Origin: Verrucomicrobia bacterium SCGC AAA164-M04
GTDB lineage: Bacteria; Verrucomicrobiota; Verrucomicrobiae; Verrucomicrobiales; Akkermansiaceae
Direction of reading: 5' to 3'
DNA: 8,428 bases
NCBI GenBank assembly: GCA_000383735.1
Contig: KB912173.1
Span: 1 to 8,428, forward strand
The notes below the pieces were generated by a model. The model was not told the DNA's origin, did not search any database, and worked only from the letters and a program-made list of their open reading frames with translations. How positions within the stretch are numbered: position 1 is the first letter of the stretch; every line of letters begins with the position of its first letter. Below are positions 5,997 through 8,428 of the stretch, piece after piece. A program made the translations under genes and the position numbers.

Positions 5997-7871
5997 ATGA
6001 AAGCCGATTCCAACAAAGTCTTGCCCAGCGGAATGGCTGAACCACAAAACGTCTCCGAATTCGCCGAACGCGTGCTGATGTCCACTACGCTAGGGGATAA
6101 ACTCACCCACGCCCCAGTCTCTTTGACCCTTGATCCACCCAAACGGGGCAATTTTATCGCCCCCTCTCTTCCCGGGCGCCCTCATCACCTCAAACCGCGG
6201 CCTAATGATGGAAAATCGCCTTTCCCCTCGGCTGATCAAATCCACGATGAAGAGCAGCGTGGCATTCTACTCCACTTCTTTGCAAACCACGAACTGCTCG
6301 CCGTTGAGCTCATGGCACTCGCTTTGCTTAAATTCCCAGACGCTCCCGATTCTTTTCGCAAGGGAATACTTCGAACCTTACAAGAAGAACAAAACCATAC
6401 CCTTTGGTATCTCGAGCGAATGAGGGACTGCGGAATCAAATTTGGAGACTACCATCTCAGCCCCATGATCTGGTCGCATATTTCCTCCATGGAAAGTCCC
6501 CTCGATTACGTCTCGCGCCTCTCGCTCACCTTCGAGCAAGCCAACCTCGACTACGCGAAGCACTACTCCCAGGTCCTTGCCCGAGCCGGCGACCAAAAGT
6601 CCGCTGACCTTCTTTCTAAAATCTACAGGGACGAAATTGCCCACGTCGGTTACGGCCTCAAATGGTTGCGCCGCTGGAAGCAAAAAGCTCAATCCGATTG
6701 GGACGCTTGGCATAAACAACTCCACTTTCCTCTCTCCCCCATCCGCGCCAAGGGCCTGGCACCCTTTAACGAAGAAGGCCGCCGCAAAGCTGGAATGGAC
6801 GAGCACTTTATCGCCTCGATCAGACGACACCAAGCTTCCCGCGGTCGCAGCCCCGACCTTTACTGGTTCAATCCAGATGTTGAACTTGCTGCCAACGACA
6901 TTAACTGGAATCCGCCCCAACGCCTCGAGAAACTCGCAGCCGACCTCGAATACGCCTTCGCCCTCGCCGCACCCTCCTCAGATGATCTCATCCTCCTCCG
7001 CAATCAACCCAGCGATAGACACCGTGAAGCCCTCGCTCACCACAACCTCACTTTCCCCGAGGTTTCAACGATTTCTGAACTCCATCACATCCGCAAAAAT
7101 CGAAAAATAAGGCATGAGCAGCCTTGGGGAATTCCAAACCCCACCCTCCTCTCAAAAAACCTAGGTCTCGAACTCCGTGGCCTGCTCGACAATTCGATCA
7201 CCGCTCAAATCTGCTCTAACCAAAAGGAAATTCAGGCCTTCATCGAGATAAACTCACACCGTAACTGGCTTGCAAAGCCTCTTCTCAGCTCAGCAGGTCG
7301 CGGCCTCATCAAATTCTCTTCTGACAGGATACCCTCGATCAAAGAAGCCCACCTCATCGAGCCTTGGCTAAACAAAGAACAGGAATTCTCTCTCCTCTAC
7401 CAATCAAATCCAATCGAGCAAGGCGGCCTGCGTTTCTTAGGCATCTGCCACCAAGAGGTCAGCAATACCGGACAATGGATCTCGTCGACCTCGGTCCCCA
7501 AACCCGCCAATGGCCTCCCTACAGAATGCGCCCGCCTTGTCGCCAACGAAGTCCTTCCCGCCTCCAAAAACGAGGTCCAAAATGCCCTTTGTACTCTACT
7601 AGAAACCCACAATTACCACGGTCCAGTCTGCATCGACTCCTTTCTGCACCGTACGTCGAAAGGCCTAGAGTGGCATCAAATCAGCGAAATAAACGCACGT
7701 TGGTCGATGGGGAGGCTCGCTCACAATTTACGCCTCAGGCTTTGCCCAAATCGTTCGCTCACCCTCACCACCATTCCGAAAGACGTTCCTCTTTCCAAAA
7801 GTGCGATTTTCTTAGGCGATCCCTCGACCGCCCACACCCGAATACCGGTTGCCATCATTCAAAATTCATGA
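5997..7871 (+). CDS. DUF455 ferritin-like di-iron protein fused to a C-terminal ATP-grasp domain
   Basis: The 624-residue protein appears cytoplasmic, with no signal peptide. Residues about 22-280 match the DUF455 family: FAERVLMSTTLGDKL at the start, then a four-helix bundle with candidate iron ligands Glu99 or Glu104 (ANHELLAVELM), Glu131/His134 (QEEQNH), Glu180 (LTFEQANLDYA) and Glu213/His216 (DEIAHVGYG). Residues about 288-370 resemble the pre-ATP-grasp part, beginning DLYWFNPDVELA. Residues about 380-580 are ATP-grasp-like: WLAKPLLSSAGRG (423-436, Lys427 and glycine-rich loop), LIEPWL (hinge Glu455), CIDSF (Asp547) and EINARWSMGRLAH (564-576, with metal-binding Glu/Asn and Arg). This suggests an iron-dependent oxidation paired with ATP-driven ligation on one product, but the substrate is unknown. 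ATG 5997 is preferred to the TTG at 5982; ATG 6033 is also possible. No Shine-Dalgarno is visible. The coding strand is strikingly C-rich. Confidence 0.9.
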   Translation: MKADSNKVLPSGMAEPQNVSEFAERVLMSTTLGDKLTHAPVSLTLDPPKRGNFIAPSLPGRPHHLKPRPNDGKSPFPSADQIHDEEQRGILLHFFANHELLAVELMALALLKFPDAPDSFRKGILRTLQEEQNHTLWYLERMRDCGIKFGDYHLSPMIWSHISSMESPLDYVSRLSLTFEQANLDYAKHYSQVLARAGDQKSADLLSKIYRDEIAHVGYGLKWLRRWKQKAQSDWDAWHKQLHFPLSPIRAKGLAPFNEEGRRKAGMDEHFIASIRRHQASRGRSPDLYWFNPDVELAANDINWNPPQRLEKLAADLEYAFALAAPSSDDLILLRNQPSDRHREALAHHNLTFPEVSTISELHHIRKNRKIRHEQPWGIPNPTLLSKNLGLELRGLLDNSITAQICSNQKEIQAFIEINSHRNWLAKPLLSSAGRGLIKFSSDRIPSIKEAHLIEPWLNKEQEFSLLYQSNPIEQGGLRFLGICHQEVSNTGQWISSTSVPKPANGLPTECARLVANEVLPASKNEVQNALCTLLETHNYHGPVCIDSFLHRTSKGLEWHQISEINARWSMGRLAHNLRLRLCPNRSLTLTTIPKDVPLSKSAIFLGDPSTAHTRIPVAIIQNS

Positions 7872-7907
7872 TTGGACCTTCGGCGTTCGGCGTTCACACT
7901 CACTTCC

Positions 7908-8270
7908 ATGAGCGAACTTTCTAGCGCCGTTAGCATTCACCCCTATTTTAAAGTCCAAGAAGGCAAACTCGACACCTTCAGAGAAACAATGAAGGAATTC
8001 GTGGCCCGTACAAGCAATGAAGACACCTGCCTCTACTACGACTTTTCAGTGAATGGTAACGTTGTTTTCTGCCGCGAAGCCTATATCGGTGCTGCCGGTG
8101 TCCTGAAACACCTCGAAAACGTAGGTTCTTGTATCGAAGAAGCCCTTGCCTTCTCTGAGCTCTTTCGCCTTGAGCTCCACGGCCCTGCTGATGAACTCGA
8201 CAAACTCCGCGAACCCCTAGCCGAACTCAATCCTGAGTTCTTCGCACACGTGACAGGCGTTGCGAACTAA
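7908..8270 (+). CDS. Antibiotic biosynthesis monooxygenase (ABM)-like dimeric alpha/beta-barrel protein
   Basis: A 120-residue soluble protein. Residues 9-95 show the ABM-like ferredoxin-fold layout. First comes a strand, HPYFKVQEGKLDTFRETM, and a long helix. CLYYDFSVNGNVVFCREAY is the central pair of strands, with the E-x-Y/F core. A helix follows with an H-L motif (LKHLENVG), and then a closing strand (FRLELHGP). Such proteins act as small oxygenases, quinol-handling enzymes or structural dimers, and the exact reaction cannot be read. The ATG at 7908 is used instead of the TTG at 7872, which is too close to the upstream stop and adds residues the fold does not need. It lies 36 bases after the DUF455/ATP-grasp stop, so co-transcription is likely. 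A 7-base tandem duplication (TCGGCGT twice, 7880-7893) lies just upstream, and no ribosome binding site is seen. Confidence 0.8.
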   Translation: MSELSSAVSIHPYFKVQEGKLDTFRETMKEFVARTSNEDTCLYYDFSVNGNVVFCREAYIGAAGVLKHLENVGSCIEEALAFSELFRLELHGPADELDKLREPLAELNPEFFAHVTGVAN

Positions 8271-8293
8271 TTCAATTAAAGCTACCGTTCGAT

Positions 8294-8428
8294 ATGCCGA
8301 CGAAGAAAGAAATCCAGGATCTCTATTTTATGGACGCGCGTTTCAAGCTCCTTGAAATCGCCTCCTTCCTCGATCGAGTGGATCGCCACGAAGGTGATGC
8401 AGACTTTCGTCACCCCGCTTTTGCAACG
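8294..8428 (+). CDS. Unrecognised protein, N-terminal fragment cut by the right edge
   Basis: An open frame of 45 codons starts at ATG 8294 and runs off the window. The visible sequence begins MPTKKEIQDLYFMDARFKLL and continues with a helical, charged stretch containing EIASFLDRVDRHEGDADFRH. The MDARFKLLEIASFLDRV segment looks like a conserved amphipathic helix rather than random translation, and the codon use matches the two genes upstream. It starts 23 bases after the ABM-like stop, so it is probably in the same transcript. It reminds me vaguely of small conserved proteins found beside TatD-type hydrolase genes, but I cannot support that from this fragment. Confidence 0.6.
   Translation, partial: MPTKKEIQDLYFMDARFKLLEIASFLDRVDRHEGDADFRHPAFAT

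Noticed and set aside
6378..6920. Minus-strand 180-codon frame and other long frames inside the DUF455/ATP-grasp gene
   Set aside because: They are shadow frames of a strongly C-rich gene whose plus-strand product matches known families from end to end.

Overview
The window is bacterial chromosome of roughly balanced GC (about 50-55% by eye), made of housekeeping and accessory genes with the standard genetic code. TGA is used as a true stop in several genes, and TGG codes for Trp. Most start codons lack a convincing Shine-Dalgarno sequence. That feature and the gene families would suit a Verrucomicrobiota/PVC or Bacteroidota-type organism, but this is a weak inference and no marker gene settles it.

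Left part (1-5092, mostly minus strand). The N-terminal two thirds of the glutamate synthase large chain (gltB) runs off the left edge. A gene-poor gap of about 470 bp separates it from a plus-strand GNAT acetyltransferase. The acetyltransferase converges on, and overlaps, a minus-strand trpF-crcB pair (phosphoribosylanthranilate isomerase, fluoride exporter) joined by an ATGA overlap. Upstream of trpF lie a strong intrinsic terminator and a complete tRNA-Asp(GTC) with encoded CCA.

Centre (5093-5996). This is the most interesting part. A minus-strand reading frame starts at 5926 with a signal peptide and enters a methionine sulfoxide reductase A (MsrA) domain. Its catalytic Cys codon is TGA, in the context G-[TGA]-F-W-G. 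A bulged stem-loop with the geometry of a bacterial SECIS element follows 19 nt after the TGA, so this looks like a selenocysteine MsrA. Without a break in frame, the MsrA domain stops about 50 residues before its usual end and continues into the C-terminal third of malonyl-CoA:ACP transacylase (FabD), without the FabD active-site serine half. The plus-strand GC skew changes sign close to the MsrA/FabD junction. The junction may therefore be a real deletion/rearrangement or an assembly chimera.

Right part (5997-8428, plus strand). A 624-residue protein fuses a DUF455 ferritin-like di-iron domain to an ATP-grasp ligase-like domain. A small ABM-like (dimeric alpha/beta barrel) protein follows, then the start of an unrecognised gene. 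All three are closely spaced on one strand and could form an operon, diverging from the selenoprotein-like msrA. The ferritin-like/ATP-grasp fusion is the best candidate here for an uncharacterised enzymatic system.
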